From Casp-actino8 sp037147055 (GTDB taxonomy: Bacteria > Actinomycetota > Acidimicrobiia > Acidimicrobiales > Ilumatobacteraceae), in NCBI GenBank assembly GCA_037147055.1, contig JBAWVW010000008.1, positions 1 to 46,850 on the forward strand: a stretch of DNA of 46,850 nucleotides. Direction: 5' to 3'. The position numbers and the translations under genes were made by a program. Shown one piece after another: positions 15,796 through 25,322 of the stretch. How positions within the stretch are numbered: the first letter of the stretch is position 1; every line of letters begins with the position of its first letter. The notes beneath the pieces are model-generated. The model was not told where the DNA came from, did no database searches, and was given only the letters and a program-made list of their open reading frames with translations.

Positions 15796-16551
15796 ATGGC
15801 CGGATCTGACGTCACACCAATCCGTCAGCCCGACCGACCCGCATGGAAGCGGGTTGTACTCAAACTTTCTGGTGAGGCCCTGGCTGAACCGACCGGCTTT
15901 GGTCTTGATACGAATGTGCTGCATCAGGTTGCGACCGAAATTAAAGATGTTCGCGAGAATTTGAAAATTGATGTCGCTGTTGTCGTTGGCGGCGGAAACT
16001 TTTGGCGTGGACTTAAAGGCACGGGTCAGGGAATGGATCAGGCTCAAGCCGACTTTATGGGAATGATCGCCACCGTGATGAACGGTCTGGCATTGCAGGA
16101 CGCTCTTGAACGAGTGGGTCAACAAAGTCGAGTGATGACCGCCATTGAAATGCCAAAGGTTGCTGAGCCGTACATTCGCCGTCGTGCGGAACGCCATATG
16201 GAAAAAGGTCGCGTCGTTATTTTCGCTGGTGGTACTGGGAACCCCTTTTTTACGACGGATACTGCAGCAGCTTTGCGGGCCGCCGAAATTGACGCCCAAG
16301 CGATTCTCAAGGGGACTCATTCGGGAGTGGACGGGGTGTACACCGCTGACCCCAAACTTGACCCAACGGCCACGCGTTATGACCGTATTTCCCATAAAGA
16401 GGTCATTGAGAAAGAACTTCGAGTGATGGACGCCACCGCTATTGCCTTTTGTCGGGATAACAAAATCCCGATCGTGGTCTTTGATGTGAGTACCCCAGGC
16501 AACATCAGATCCGTTCTTGAAGGTCAAGCCATAGGTACGCTGGTCGGGTGA
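15796..16551 (+). CDS. pyrH: UMP kinase
   Basis: The 251-residue amino-acid-kinase-fold enzyme phosphorylates UMP to UDP, the step before CTP and UTP synthesis. VVLKLSGEAL is the ATP-site strand, VVVGGGNFWRG the glycine loop, and FAGGTGNPFFTTDTAAALRA the UMP-binding region; KGTHSGVDGVYTADP closes the nucleotide site. The ATG at 15796 is used; a TTG lies two codons upstream. Its TGA overlaps the GTG of frr. tsf-pyrH-frr is a classic bacterial order. Confidence 0.96.
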   Translation: MAGSDVTPIRQPDRPAWKRVVLKLSGEALAEPTGFGLDTNVLHQVATEIKDVRENLKIDVAVVVGGGNFWRGLKGTGQGMDQAQADFMGMIATVMNGLALQDALERVGQQSRVMTAIEMPKVAEPYIRRRAERHMEKGRVVIFAGGTGNPFFTTDTAAALRAAEIDAQAILKGTHSGVDGVYTADPKLDPTATRYDRISHKEVIEKELRVMDATAIAFCRDNKIPIVVFDVSTPGNIRSVLEGQAIGTLVG

Positions 16552-17105
16552 CAGACGACATCATTCTCGAGGCCATGGACAAGATGGATAAGGCCGTCGA
16601 GCACGCTCAATCACAGTTCACGACTATTCGTACTGGTCGAGCGACGCCTGCTCTGGTGGAGAGGCTGATGGTGAACTATTACGGGGCCGACGTTCCCTTG
16701 CAGCAACTGGCCAGTTTTCAGGTGCCCGAAGCCCGCACGCTGGTCATTAAGCCTCACGACCGGGCTGCTCTGAATGCTATTGAAAAGACGATCCGAGACA
16801 GCGATTTGGGGATGTCACCGTCCAATGATGGCGTGATTATTCGGCTCAATTTCCCAATGTTGACCGAACAACGGCGTCGTGACTATGTAAAAATGGTGAA
16901 GAATATGGCTGAAGATGGTCGAGTTGCCGTACGAAATGTGCGTCGAGATGGCCGCAAGCAGTTAGAGAACGCTGAAAAAGCAGGCGAAGTTTCCAAAGAT
17001 GAACTTGAGCGGGCTGAAAAAGAACTAGAAAAGATAACGCACGAGCATGTTGAACACATAGATAAGTCAGTGCAACGCAAAGAACAAGAACTTCTAGAAG
17101 TTTGA
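16548..17105 (+). CDS. frr: Ribosome recycling factor
   Basis: The 185-residue protein works with EF-G to split post-termination ribosomes. Length matches the family exactly. TIRTGRATPALVERLMVNYYG is the conserved N-terminal block, followed by NFPMLTEQRRRDYVKMVKNMAEDGRVAVRNVRRD, which builds the three-helix domain that mimics tRNA. The GTG start overlaps the pyrH TGA. cdsA begins 12 bases later with its own AGGACGAG ribosome site. Confidence 0.97.
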   Translation: MTDDIILEAMDKMDKAVEHAQSQFTTIRTGRATPALVERLMVNYYGADVPLQQLASFQVPEARTLVIKPHDRAALNAIEKTIRDSDLGMSPSNDGVIIRLNFPMLTEQRRRDYVKMVKNMAEDGRVAVRNVRRDGRKQLENAEKAGEVSKDELERAEKELEKITHEHVEHIDKSVQRKEQELLEV

Positions 17106-17117
17106 TAGGACGAGAAC

Positions 17118-18584
17118 ATGAGCGATGACAACTGGCGTGGAGGATCGGATGAAAATCCGGACGATGATTTTGAAGATTTCGGGGAACTGAGATTTTCTGA
17201 AGAGGAGAACGAGGAGGAGAAGGCGCCGTTAAGTTTTGACGATGACAGTACCGGCCCACTTCCTCATTGGACGGTGAAACCAACGAGTGAATTACCCCGT
17301 CTCTTCCCTGAAGAAACAACTCGTGATGTTTCACGCGATGTTTCACGGGAAGTTCACCGTGACGATGATGGCGAAGTGGATGTCTGGGGTTCCTATTCGG
17401 GCTCTGCTCCTCGTCCTGTTCCTGATCGTCCGGCCGATGCTCCGCTACGTCCGACAAGTGGCACAGGTGACAGTCGTCCGATTGTTCGCTTGGGTGACCC
17501 GAGTGCTGGAGCAAATCGTCGTGGCACTGATACCACGACCGGTGCGGCGACGCGACCAATTCCATCGGCGCGCCGTGATGAGACCAGTGATACCTCTCGT
17601 GCGGGACGTCTAACAATTGGTGGAGATGATGTGCAGGGCCGCGTCGCAACAGGGAGTCGCGCTCGACCAGTGACGGAGCGCGGACCTCGTCCCCGACCAG
17701 GAGTTCGCCCGCGGGGCCGTATTGCACTCCCCGCCCCGTCTGGTAGTAGCGGACGCGATCTGCCTATGGCGACCGCAGTTGGCATTTTGATGGTGGCTGC
17801 GTTTATCGCCGCGCTGTTATGGAAGCCTGTGGCGATTTTGGCGCTAGTCGTACTGATCTGCGGTTTGGCCGCCGTTGAGTTCTTTGAAAAGGTCACCGAA
17901 CGGGGATATCGACCAGCATCAATTGTCGGCATCACCGTTTCCATCTGCGCACCCTTAGGGGCCTATTGGGTTGGCGAAAGCGCTTTGCCAGTGATTTTCA
18001 TTTTGGCCTTCATGGCTTGTGCTGCAACCTTCGTGAGTGCTTCTGGAGTGCAGGCCAAACCGATGCACAATATGGCGATCACTACTTTGGGCATGCTTTG
18101 GATTGGCATGATGGGTTCATTCGGGGCATTGCTTGCAGGGGTCTCAAATGTGCCTGGTCTTGGCAACGCAGGTACTGACACGCTGTTCATCATTGTCATC
18201 GGCGTCAGCGCCAACGATATCGGTGCCCTCTTTGTCGGTCAGGCGGCCGGCAAGACTCCACTTCGCGCATGGATTAGTCCGAATAAGACTGTTGAAGGCA
18301 TAATGGGTGGAACTGTGGCCACGTTGATTGCAATGTGGGTTGTTAGTTTGCAGAGCGATACCTGGAACAGTATCGGTGAAGTGTTGCTTCTCGTGATTGC
18401 AGTTTCGATACTCGCTCCTCTCGGTGACTTGGTGGAGAGTATGTTCAAGCGCAACTTGGAGATCAAAGATTTTGGTTCTTTGATTCGTGGTCACGGTGGG
18501 GTACTTGACCGCTTCGATAGTTACCTGTTCGTCTTGCCAGCGGCCTACTACTTATTGATGGTGCTTCAGCCGTACGCATCGTGA
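17118..18584 (+). CDS. cdsA: Phosphatidate cytidylyltransferase with long N-terminal extension
   Basis: This membrane enzyme makes CDP-diacylglycerol from phosphatidate and CTP for phospholipid synthesis. The catalytic part (residues about 215-488) has roughly seven to eight helices, the SANDIGALFVGQAAGK motif and the C-terminal signature SMFKRNLEIKDFGSLIRGHGGVLDRFDS. The first 210 residues are hydrophilic and low-complexity: acidic at first, then Arg/Pro-rich, with an RDVSREV-type repeat near 70-78; such a region should be cytoplasmic and disordered. Canonical bacterial CdsA is about 270-300 residues, so the extension is notable but extended forms exist in actinobacteria. Confidence 0.95.
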   Translation: MSDDNWRGGSDENPDDDFEDFGELRFSEEENEEEKAPLSFDDDSTGPLPHWTVKPTSELPRLFPEETTRDVSRDVSREVHRDDDGEVDVWGSYSGSAPRPVPDRPADAPLRPTSGTGDSRPIVRLGDPSAGANRRGTDTTTGAATRPIPSARRDETSDTSRAGRLTIGGDDVQGRVATGSRARPVTERGPRPRPGVRPRGRIALPAPSGSSGRDLPMATAVGILMVAAFIAALLWKPVAILALVVLICGLAAVEFFEKVTERGYRPASIVGITVSICAPLGAYWVGESALPVIFILAFMACAATFVSASGVQAKPMHNMAITTLGMLWIGMMGSFGALLAGVSNVPGLGNAGTDTLFIIVIGVSANDIGALFVGQAAGKTPLRAWISPNKTVEGIMGGTVATLIAMWVVSLQSDTWNSIGEVLLLVIAVSILAPLGDLVESMFKRNLEIKDFGSLIRGHGGVLDRFDSYLFVLPAAYYLLMVLQPYAS

Positions 18585-18592
18585 TGTGAACG

Positions 18593-19765
18593 ATGACCAC
18601 CGTTCGCGTTTCTATCGCTGGATCATCAGGTTCAATTGGGCGACAAACACTTGACGTCATCGATGCCGAGAACGCTAAATCGCGGGCCGAGAACACTGGT
18701 GTTGATTATGTTGTCCACGGACTCGGAGTTGGGTCTTCGATTTTTGACCTGATTGAACAGGCAAAGATCTTTTCTCCCCAAGTAGTAGCAGTCGCCGACG
18801 AATCTCTTCATCATCAGGTGCGAGATGCGTTACCGAATGTGCGTGTCGTGCGCGATATGGAAGATCTCGTGGATGGCGCCGGCGTCGTTGTCAATGGGGT
18901 CGTTGGTTTTGCTGGCTTGGCAGTTACTTTAGAAACTTTGCGACAAGGTAAGCGCTTGGCATTAGCCAACAAAGAGTCACTGATTGCTGCCGGACCCGTC
19001 GTGCAACCTTTGCGTGCTGTGCGAGGTGCAGAAATTATTCCTGTGGACAGTGAACACTGCGCGATCCATCAATGCCTACGCTCAACCGTGCGCCCAGATG
19101 TTGAAGTCGCGCGTCTCGTGTTGACTGCCAGTGGCGGTCCATTTCGCGGTCGATCAAAACAAGACCTCGCGAATGTCACTGTTGATCAGGCTCTCGCTCA
19201 TCCAACGTGGAGCATGGGGCCAAAGATAACGATCGACTCCTCGACGCTGATGAATAAGGGTCTAGAGGTCATTGAGGCTCACGAATTATTTGGCGTTGAT
19301 TACTCCCGCATCGAAGTGGTCGTTCATCCGCAATCAATTGTTCACTCGATGGTTGAGTTCAGTGACGGCAGCACCATTGCTCAAATGAGTCTGCCCGATA
19401 TGCGCTTACCCATTGGATACGCCTTGGCGCATCCACATCGTGCTTCAACAGCCTTCGGGCGAATTAATTGGTCGGCGTTATCGAGACTTGATTTTGAAGA
19501 ACCTGATCTAGAGACCTTTCGTTGTTTGACGTTGGCGTATCAGGCGGGTCGCGCTGGGGGTACCGCACCAGCATTCTTGTCTGCCGCCAACGAGATTGCT
19601 GTGGAAGCCTTTTTGTCGGGATTATTGAAGTGGCCTGATATAGCGGCTGTTGTTGAGTCATCAATGCAGGCCTATGAAGCGACAGATGGCACCTTGACTT
19701 CCCGAGAGATTATTGAAGCTGACCGTGTCGGTCGTGAAACAGCACGTAAAGTTCTGGGTATATGA
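18593..19765 (+). CDS. dxr: 1-deoxy-D-xylulose-5-phosphate reductoisomerase
   Basis: The 390-residue NADPH enzyme converts DXP to 2-C-methyl-D-erythritol 4-phosphate, the first committed step of the MEP isoprenoid pathway. GSSGSIGRQTLDVI is the NADPH loop, ALANKESLIAAG and PVDSEHCAIHQCL the metal and substrate blocks, and SSTLMNKGLEVIEAH the flexible catalytic region. The length matches the family. Its stop overlaps rseP as ATGA; ispG, another MEP enzyme, lies two genes on. Confidence 0.96.
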   Translation: MTTVRVSIAGSSGSIGRQTLDVIDAENAKSRAENTGVDYVVHGLGVGSSIFDLIEQAKIFSPQVVAVADESLHHQVRDALPNVRVVRDMEDLVDGAGVVVNGVVGFAGLAVTLETLRQGKRLALANKESLIAAGPVVQPLRAVRGAEIIPVDSEHCAIHQCLRSTVRPDVEVARLVLTASGGPFRGRSKQDLANVTVDQALAHPTWSMGPKITIDSSTLMNKGLEVIEAHELFGVDYSRIEVVVHPQSIVHSMVEFSDGSTIAQMSLPDMRLPIGYALAHPHRASTAFGRINWSALSRLDFEEPDLETFRCLTLAYQAGRAGGTAPAFLSAANEIAVEAFLSGLLKWPDIAAVVESSMQAYEATDGTLTSREIIEADRVGRETARKVLGI

Positions 19766-21015
19766 GTTTGTATCGTTCTTTGCGCGAAGAGATGATGGCC
19801 GGTGGTGCTGTTCATGATGATCCCAACGCTGATCCATCTCAACCCAGTCGATCGACGGGAGTGCTATCTGGTTTAGCGGTTCTCGCTCTGTTGGTGTGGC
19901 TTGGGGTCAGCAATGTATGGAGTTTGGCTCTCGTCGTGGGCTTGCTGCTTTCGGTTTTTCTGCATGAACTTGGGCACTTCAAGACTGCTGGATGGGCGGG
20001 AATGAAACGTACCCAGTTCTTCATGGGATTCGGGCCCAAAATTTGGAGCACTCATCGCAACGGTGTCGAGTATGGAGTGCGAGCCCTGCCACTTGGGGCA
20101 TTCGTGCGCATCGTGGGGATGAACAATCTTGATCCCGTTGACGAGGGCGATGAAGACGTTGCGTATTCTGCAAAGCCGTACAGGTGGCGACTCTTAGTGA
20201 TTACTGCCGGTTCGCTGATGCACATCATCATCGCTGTGTTGATCATGATGTTTGTGTATACGACTGGTGGTCGCTACCAAGAAACTGGACATATTCAAGT
20301 TCTTGGACTCACCGAGGGATCACCTGCTGCTCAAGCGGGTATCACCCTCGGTGATGAGATCACATCAATCAACGGCGTGGTTATGAAAACCAGTGATGAT
20401 TTCCGCTCATTGATGGGTGGTTCAGTCGTCGGTGATGAAGTGTCGGTGGGCTTCATTCACCAGAACTCTCAAGAATCAGCGCGCGTGACTTTGGTTGCTC
20501 GACCCGGAGACAGTGAGAGTGGAGTCGGGTTCCTTGGGGTTGGGACGAACAGTATTGATCGCCAGAGGTTGGGCTTGTTCTCGGCGACCACTCATATGGC
20601 TTCAGATCTTTGGGGTGGTATGGGACGCACGTTCCAAGGAATCGGCACGATTGTCAATCCGAAGAATCAATGGTCTCAACTCACAGATTCACAAGCCGAT
20701 CCGAATAAGCGGCCGACGACGGTCATCGGGATCACCCAGGTCGCGGGCGATATAGGCAATCGCGATGGAATATACGGCATTCTTGAGATATTGGCCTCCA
20801 TCAATATCTTTGTGGGTCTATTCAATCTCTTACCATTTCTGCCGTTTGATGGTGGACACGCGGCGATTGCTACCTACGAGCGAGCAAGAAGTCGAAGGGG
20901 TCATCGTTACCGTGCCGATGTCGAGAAAATGTGGCCGCTCACGGTGTTCGTACTCACTCTGTTGCTATTTCTGACTTTCACTGGTTTGTACCTCGATATC
21001 ACACGACCCTTCTAA
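19762..21015 (+). CDS. rseP: Site-2 protease (RseP/Rip1 family) with PDZ domain
   Basis: This 417-residue intramembrane zinc metalloprotease cleaves membrane-anchored regulators such as anti-sigma factors. HELGH at 68-72 gives the zinc histidines and catalytic glutamate; a distal LPFDGGH near 359-366 supplies the third ligand. A PDZ domain (about 175-260, containing GSPAAQAGITLGDEI) lies between the second and third transmembrane segments. About four membrane helices are predicted. The MEP-pathway neighbours on both sides are usual for this gene in actinobacteria. ATGA overlap with dxr indicates coupling. Confidence 0.94.
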   Translation: MSLYRSLREEMMAGGAVHDDPNADPSQPSRSTGVLSGLAVLALLVWLGVSNVWSLALVVGLLLSVFLHELGHFKTAGWAGMKRTQFFMGFGPKIWSTHRNGVEYGVRALPLGAFVRIVGMNNLDPVDEGDEDVAYSAKPYRWRLLVITAGSLMHIIIAVLIMMFVYTTGGRYQETGHIQVLGLTEGSPAAQAGITLGDEITSINGVVMKTSDDFRSLMGGSVVGDEVSVGFIHQNSQESARVTLVARPGDSESGVGFLGVGTNSIDRQRLGLFSATTHMASDLWGGMGRTFQGIGTIVNPKNQWSQLTDSQADPNKRPTTVIGITQVAGDIGNRDGIYGILEILASINIFVGLFNLLPFLPFDGGHAAIATYERARSRRGHRYRADVEKMWPLTVFVLTLLLFLTFTGLYLDITRPF

Positions 21016-21026
21016 TCACTGGCAGA

Positions 21027-22277
21027 ATGAAATCAATGTCTGCTGAATCTTCTTCATCTCGCGGGTCTCTGACGCAACGTCGCCCAAGTCGTCAAATCAT
21101 GGTTGGCAAGGTTCCTGTTGGTGGTGGAGCGCCGATCAGTGTGCAGTCAATGACAATTACCAAGACGGCTGATGTCGAAGGTACTCTGCAACAGATTTAC
21201 GCCTTGGCTGCTGCGGGTTGTGACATTGTTCGTTGCACCTGCAATGAAATTGAGGCTGCAGAAGGTCTCGCACAAATCGTCCCACGGTCTCCCGTGCCAA
21301 TCATTGCTGACATTCATCATCAGTACAAGATGGCCTTGGCGGCGATGGAGGCCGGTGTCCATGGTCTGCGACTCAACCCTGGGAATATTCGTCGTCCTGA
21401 ACACATCAAGGCTGTGGCATCTGAGGCCCGCGATCGCGGCATCTCCATTCGTATTGGCGTCAACGGTGGATCGCTAGATCCAGAATTGTATGACAAGTAC
21501 GGAGGCAAAGTGACGGCCGAGGCGATGGTTGAATCGGCTCTGCGAGAGATTGCCTATTTTGATGAAGTGGGTTTTGATCAAATCAAGATCAGCGTCAAGG
21601 CATCCAATGTTCCGCTGATGGTTGAGGCATATCGCCAACTCAGCGAAGTGACTGATCACCCATTGCATCTTGGTGTCACTGAGGCTGGCCCATTGCCGAA
21701 TGGCTTGCTGAAAGCGACTGCGGGTATCGCTGCGTTGTTGCTAGAAGGTATTGGTGACACGATTCGCTATAGCTTGACTGCAGACCCAGTTGAAGAGGCA
21801 CGTGCTGGACGCCAGTTGCTTGAGGCTCTCGGCCTGCGCGAACGCAAAAATGTTGATCTGATTGCCTGTCCTAGCTGTGGTCGGGCTGAGATTGATGTGA
21901 TTGACGTTGCCAATCGTGCAATGTTGGCTTTCGGTGAACGAAAGATTCCTTTGCAAGTGGCTGTGATGGGTTGTGTTGTCAACGGACCTGGAGAAGCTCG
22001 CGAAGCCGATCTAGGAATTGCTGCCGGAAATAAGCGCGGTCACCTCTTTGTCAAAGGTCGAAATGTTGCCGTTGTGCCAGAGAGTGAAATGGTTGAAGCC
22101 CTCGTGGAATGGGCGGAGTTCATCCATGAGCACGGGGCGGAGGCAGCCATTGCGCGTGTTGATACAAAGATTGCTGAGCGTGAAGCCGCCAAGGATCGAT
22201 CGATGTTGCTCGAATCCCAGGGCGACGATGTCAATCACTCACATGACCGAATTGTAGAGATTCGCAAAAAAAGTTGA
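21027..22277 (+). CDS. ispG: 4-hydroxy-3-methylbut-2-enyl-diphosphate synthase
   Basis: The 416-residue 4Fe-4S enzyme makes HMBPP from MEcPP in the penultimate MEP step. VQSMTITKTADVEGTLQQI starts the TIM barrel; the cluster cysteines are Cys281 and Cys284 (CPSCGR) and Cys316 (GCVVNGPGEA). A 15-residue Ser-rich leader precedes the barrel. The ATG at 21027 is selected; an ATG three codons later is also possible, and the frame opens upstream to 20931. A 40-residue charged tail follows the reductase domain. It is convergent with manA, three bases apart. Confidence 0.96.
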   Translation: MKSMSAESSSSRGSLTQRRPSRQIMVGKVPVGGGAPISVQSMTITKTADVEGTLQQIYALAAAGCDIVRCTCNEIEAAEGLAQIVPRSPVPIIADIHHQYKMALAAMEAGVHGLRLNPGNIRRPEHIKAVASEARDRGISIRIGVNGGSLDPELYDKYGGKVTAEAMVESALREIAYFDEVGFDQIKISVKASNVPLMVEAYRQLSEVTDHPLHLGVTEAGPLPNGLLKATAGIAALLLEGIGDTIRYSLTADPVEEARAGRQLLEALGLRERKNVDLIACPSCGRAEIDVIDVANRAMLAFGERKIPLQVAVMGCVVNGPGEAREADLGIAAGNKRGHLFVKGRNVAVVPESEMVEALVEWAEFIHEHGAEAAIARVDTKIAEREAAKDRSMLLESQGDDVNHSHDRIVEIRKKS

Positions 22278-22280
22278 GCC

Positions 22281-23429
22281 CTACTGCGGCCCAACGGGTT
22301 CGCTGACACGAAACAAAGTTGCTTTGCCAGTGAGTGTGATTTCTTCATCCGGTCCGAGATAGCAAACTTCCCCACGGTGCAACATGTTGGTGCGACCAAC
22401 GCCGCACAAGATCAACTCGCGAGTTTGCGAACGAAGCGTTTCTGCGCCGTTGATCTGGTGGATCGAAAGTGTAAATGGGGCATGAGGCGTTTCGTAGCGC
22501 CACAAGTGGCCAGTGTCAGTGCGTCTGACAGGGGTGGGTCGCAAAACCGGGTCGGGGAGAGGGCGGGCAATCACAGTCGCCAATAACTCGTTGATATCAA
22601 CGTGTTTATTCGTGAGTCCACAACGAACCACATTGTCGCTTGATCCCATGACTTCGATCCCCGTTCCACTGAGGTAGGCATGCAAGTTGCCTGGATCAAG
22701 GTACAGCGCCTCCCCAGCACTCAAGATGACGTGGTTGAGTAGCAAGACTGCCACGACCGCTGGGTCATTGGGGTAGCGAGTATTTAAACGCGTGGCCCAC
22801 ACCGCATGGGGCGAATCGTGTTGTGCGCATGCTTCGACAACGTCGGTGAGAAGTGCGCGAATTTCCTCTGTCCCACTGAACATGTAGTGCAGTAGGTGAT
22901 TGAGGTCGTGGTCGGTCAGTAAACGCGCCAGGAATGATGCTCCACCTCCGATTGAGTGCAACAATTCAACCGTTTTTGTGGGCTCGCGAAAACCACAGAA
23001 TGCCTCAAATTGACCAAGAGCGCAGAGAAGTTCTGGTTTGGCAAATGGGTCGCGATAAATGCGTCGCGAGTTACTCACTGGAATACCCAGCCGATTTTCA
23101 CGTGCATATCCACTTTTGGCTTGCTCGAGCGATGGATGTGCCTGCAACGAGAGGGGTTCTGCGGCTGCTAAAACCTTGAGAAGAAATGGCAACTCGCCCG
23201 ATGTTGACATCAACGGAGTTGATTGCCCACCAGTCTCATCAATGGAGCTCCGAGATTGAGATACTGGTAACTGATCATCAACGCTGAGCATTTTTGAGGC
23301 GCCGCCAAGATGAGTGCCGAACCATAATTCTGCCCACGGGCGCCCGTCAGGTTCAAGGTTGAGAAGGTGGGGGATTGCTTGCTTGTCACCCCATGAGTAG
23401 TGCTGTAAAACACCGCGCACCAGCTTCAT
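22281..23429 (-). CDS. manA: Mannose-6-phosphate isomerase (type I)
   Basis: The 382-residue zinc cupin enzyme interconverts mannose 6-phosphate and fructose 6-phosphate, feeding GDP-mannose for glycolipids and glycans. PWAELWFGTH, LSLQAHPS (zinc ligands Gln and His), AKPELLCALGQFEAFCGFR and the LDPGNLHAYLSGTGIEVMGSSDN block identify type I PMI. The ATG at 23429 begins MKLVRGVLQHYSWG, the usual opening; the frame extends eight codons upstream into proS. It starts two bases after the proS stop, so the genes are co-transcribed. Confidence 0.94.
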   Translation of the reverse strand: MKLVRGVLQHYSWGDKQAIPHLLNLEPDGRPWAELWFGTHLGGASKMLSVDDQLPVSQSRSSIDETGGQSTPLMSTSGELPFLLKVLAAAEPLSLQAHPSLEQAKSGYARENRLGIPVSNSRRIYRDPFAKPELLCALGQFEAFCGFREPTKTVELLHSIGGGASFLARLLTDHDLNHLLHYMFSGTEEIRALLTDVVEACAQHDSPHAVWATRLNTRYPNDPAVVAVLLLNHVILSAGEALYLDPGNLHAYLSGTGIEVMGSSDNVVRCGLTNKHVDINELLATVIARPLPDPVLRPTPVRRTDTGHLWRYETPHAPFTLSIHQINGAETLRSQTRELILCGVGRTNMLHRGEVCYLGPDEEITLTGKATLFRVSEPVGPQ

Positions 23430-23431
23430 AT

Positions 23432-25231
23432 TTAAATACCTGACCGTCCACACAACTGACGCAGAGTTCTCACAACATCTCCTATTGACACATCGCTACG
23501 TTCGCCAGTGGAACGGTCGCGTACTTCGACAACGCCATCGGTGAGACCTTTGCCGATAACCACGATTGTCGGGATGCCGATCAATTCGGCATCTTTGAAC
23601 TTCACGCCCGGTGAAACCGTGGTGCGATCATCAATGAGTACCCGTACTCCAGCAGTTTCAAGTTCGCTGGCAATACGTTCTGCTTCATCAGTGATGCTGT
23701 CGCCACCTTTGCTGGCGATCACGATATGAATGTCGGCGGGAGCAACTTCGCGCGGCCAACACAGTCCAATATCGTCAAGAGTTGCTTCGGCGATGGCGGC
23801 AACAGCGCGAGATACACCGATGCCATAACTTCCCATCGTGACAACGACCTGTTTGCCATTTTGGTCAAGCACTGTCAGGTTTAAGGCTTCGGCGTATTTG
23901 CGTCCCAATTGGAAAATGTGGCCTATTTCAATGCCACGGGCCATTTCTAAAGTTCCTGAGCCATTTGTGGCAGCACATTGAGGACACATATCGCCAGGTC
24001 GAACATCGGCGGCTTCAATGGTGCCGTCTGCAGTGAAATCGCGACCTGCAACAAGTCCCACGACATGTCGACCGATTTTGTTTGCTCCCGTTACCCAAGA
24101 TGATCCATGATGAATGCGCGGATCAACTAGATAACGAATCTTTGAAGGCGAATCACTGCCAAGAGCGTCTGGTCCGATGTAGCCCTTGACCAATGCTGGG
24201 TAGGCAGCGAAATCTGTTTCAGTAAATGCTTCGGGTTCAGCGGGACCTACTTGGGCTTCCAGACGCTTCATATCAACATCGCGATCACCAGGAACACCGA
24301 TGGCCAAGGGTTCACGACGGCCATCAGGGTGACGCAACATCACGATGACATTTTTCAATGTGTCACTTGATGTCCACTGGCGATCAATGTGAAGATCACC
24401 ACGCGTATTGAGCAGATCAACCAATGTGGCGATTGTTGCCGTATCAGGTGTGTCGACAACTGTGGCTGAAGGGAGTTTGCTTATGTCTGCCGGCGAAAGA
24501 TTGGTCGGTGTGGGAACCGTCACGGCTTCTGTGTTGGCGGCGTAGTCACACGAAGTGCAGCGCACAAAAGTATCTTCGCCCGCTTCAAGAGGAGCCAAGA
24601 ACTCCTCTGACTTAGATCCACCCATTGCCCCAGACATCGCTGAGACAATAACGAAAGGTAAACCGAGGCGTTGAAAGGTGGCGATGTATGCCGTCCGATG
24701 GGCTTCGTAACTGGCCGCTAAGCCGGCGTCGTCAATATCAAAACTGTAGGAGTCCTTCATGACGAACTCGCGTCCACGAAGTAAGCCGGCGCGGGGACGG
24801 GCCTCATCGCGGAACTTCGTCTGAATTTGGTAGATGCTCAGCGGTAAGTCCTTGTAACTGCTGTACAGATCTTTGACCAAAAGCGTAAACATTTCTTCGT
24901 GGGTCGGTCCGAGAAGATAATCCACGCCCCGACGGTCTTGGAGGCGAAACAAGTTGGGTCCATATTCAGTCCAGCGGTTTGTCGCCTCATACGGTTCGCG
25001 GGGTAGCAGGGCGGGAAAGTGAACCTCTTGGAATCCAGCGGCGTCCATTTCCTCGCGCACGATGCGCTCCACATTGCGGTAGACATTCCAGCCCAAAGGA
25101 AGCCAGGTGTAGCCGCCGGGCGCGGCGCGGCGGATATAGCCAGCGCGGACCATTAATTGATGGCTGGCTACTTCGGCATCTGAAGGGTTCTCCCGCAGAG
25201 TACGAACGAACAGGCTGGACAAACGCAACAT
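23432..25231 (-). CDS. proS: Prolyl-tRNA synthetase (bacterial type with editing domain)
   Basis: At 599 residues this class II synthetase charges tRNA-Pro. Motif 1 lies in the N-terminal helices (LPLGWNVYRN...EEMDAAG), motif 2 in TKFRDEARPRAGLLRGREFVMKDSYSF, and motif 3 near GSYGIGVSRAVAAIAE. The inserted editing domain (about 220-400, starting near EDTFVRCTSCDYAANTEA) clears Ala-tRNA-Pro. The anticodon-binding domain closes the protein. A TAGCCT box lies six bases before the ATG. It is divergent from rimP. Confidence 0.97.
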   Translation of the reverse strand: MLRLSSLFVRTLRENPSDAEVASHQLMVRAGYIRRAAPGGYTWLPLGWNVYRNVERIVREEMDAAGFQEVHFPALLPREPYEATNRWTEYGPNLFRLQDRRGVDYLLGPTHEEMFTLLVKDLYSSYKDLPLSIYQIQTKFRDEARPRAGLLRGREFVMKDSYSFDIDDAGLAASYEAHRTAYIATFQRLGLPFVIVSAMSGAMGGSKSEEFLAPLEAGEDTFVRCTSCDYAANTEAVTVPTPTNLSPADISKLPSATVVDTPDTATIATLVDLLNTRGDLHIDRQWTSSDTLKNVIVMLRHPDGRREPLAIGVPGDRDVDMKRLEAQVGPAEPEAFTETDFAAYPALVKGYIGPDALGSDSPSKIRYLVDPRIHHGSSWVTGANKIGRHVVGLVAGRDFTADGTIEAADVRPGDMCPQCAATNGSGTLEMARGIEIGHIFQLGRKYAEALNLTVLDQNGKQVVVTMGSYGIGVSRAVAAIAEATLDDIGLCWPREVAPADIHIVIASKGGDSITDEAERIASELETAGVRVLIDDRTTVSPGVKFKDAELIGIPTIVVIGKGLTDGVVEVRDRSTGERSDVSIGDVVRTLRQLCGRSGI

Positions 25232-25237
25232 ACTCTC

Positions 25238-25243
25238 AGGCTA
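25238..25243 (-). promoter_or_regulatory. Candidate -10 box for proS-manA
   Basis: On the minus strand TAGCCT is followed by GAGAGT and then the ATG at 25231. Spacing fits leaderless initiation. No clear -35. Confidence 0.4.
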
Positions 25244-25287
25244 CTTGCGGACCTCGTGACTTCTGAGCCGTGGGGCTGTTGTCCTTG

Positions 25288-25293
25288 TATGAT
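25288..25293 (+). promoter_or_regulatory. Candidate -10 box for the rimP-nusA operon
   Basis: TATGAT is close to consensus and would start transcription near 25300, giving a leader of about 120 bases before rimP. No good -35 is visible at the expected distance. Confidence 0.4.
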
Positions 25294-25322
25294 GGGAGAG
25301 TCTGAAGAGAATTTCCATTTCG

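Noticed and set aside
15598..16527. 309-residue open frame on the minus strand opposite tsf-pyrH
   Set aside because: It lies wholly antisense to two certain genes, lacks any recognisable motif and its composition mirrors the codon use of the sense strand.
16846..17727. 293-residue His-rich minus-strand frame opposite frr-cdsA
   Set aside because: Produced by GAT/GAC-rich sense codons read in reverse; no family resemblance.
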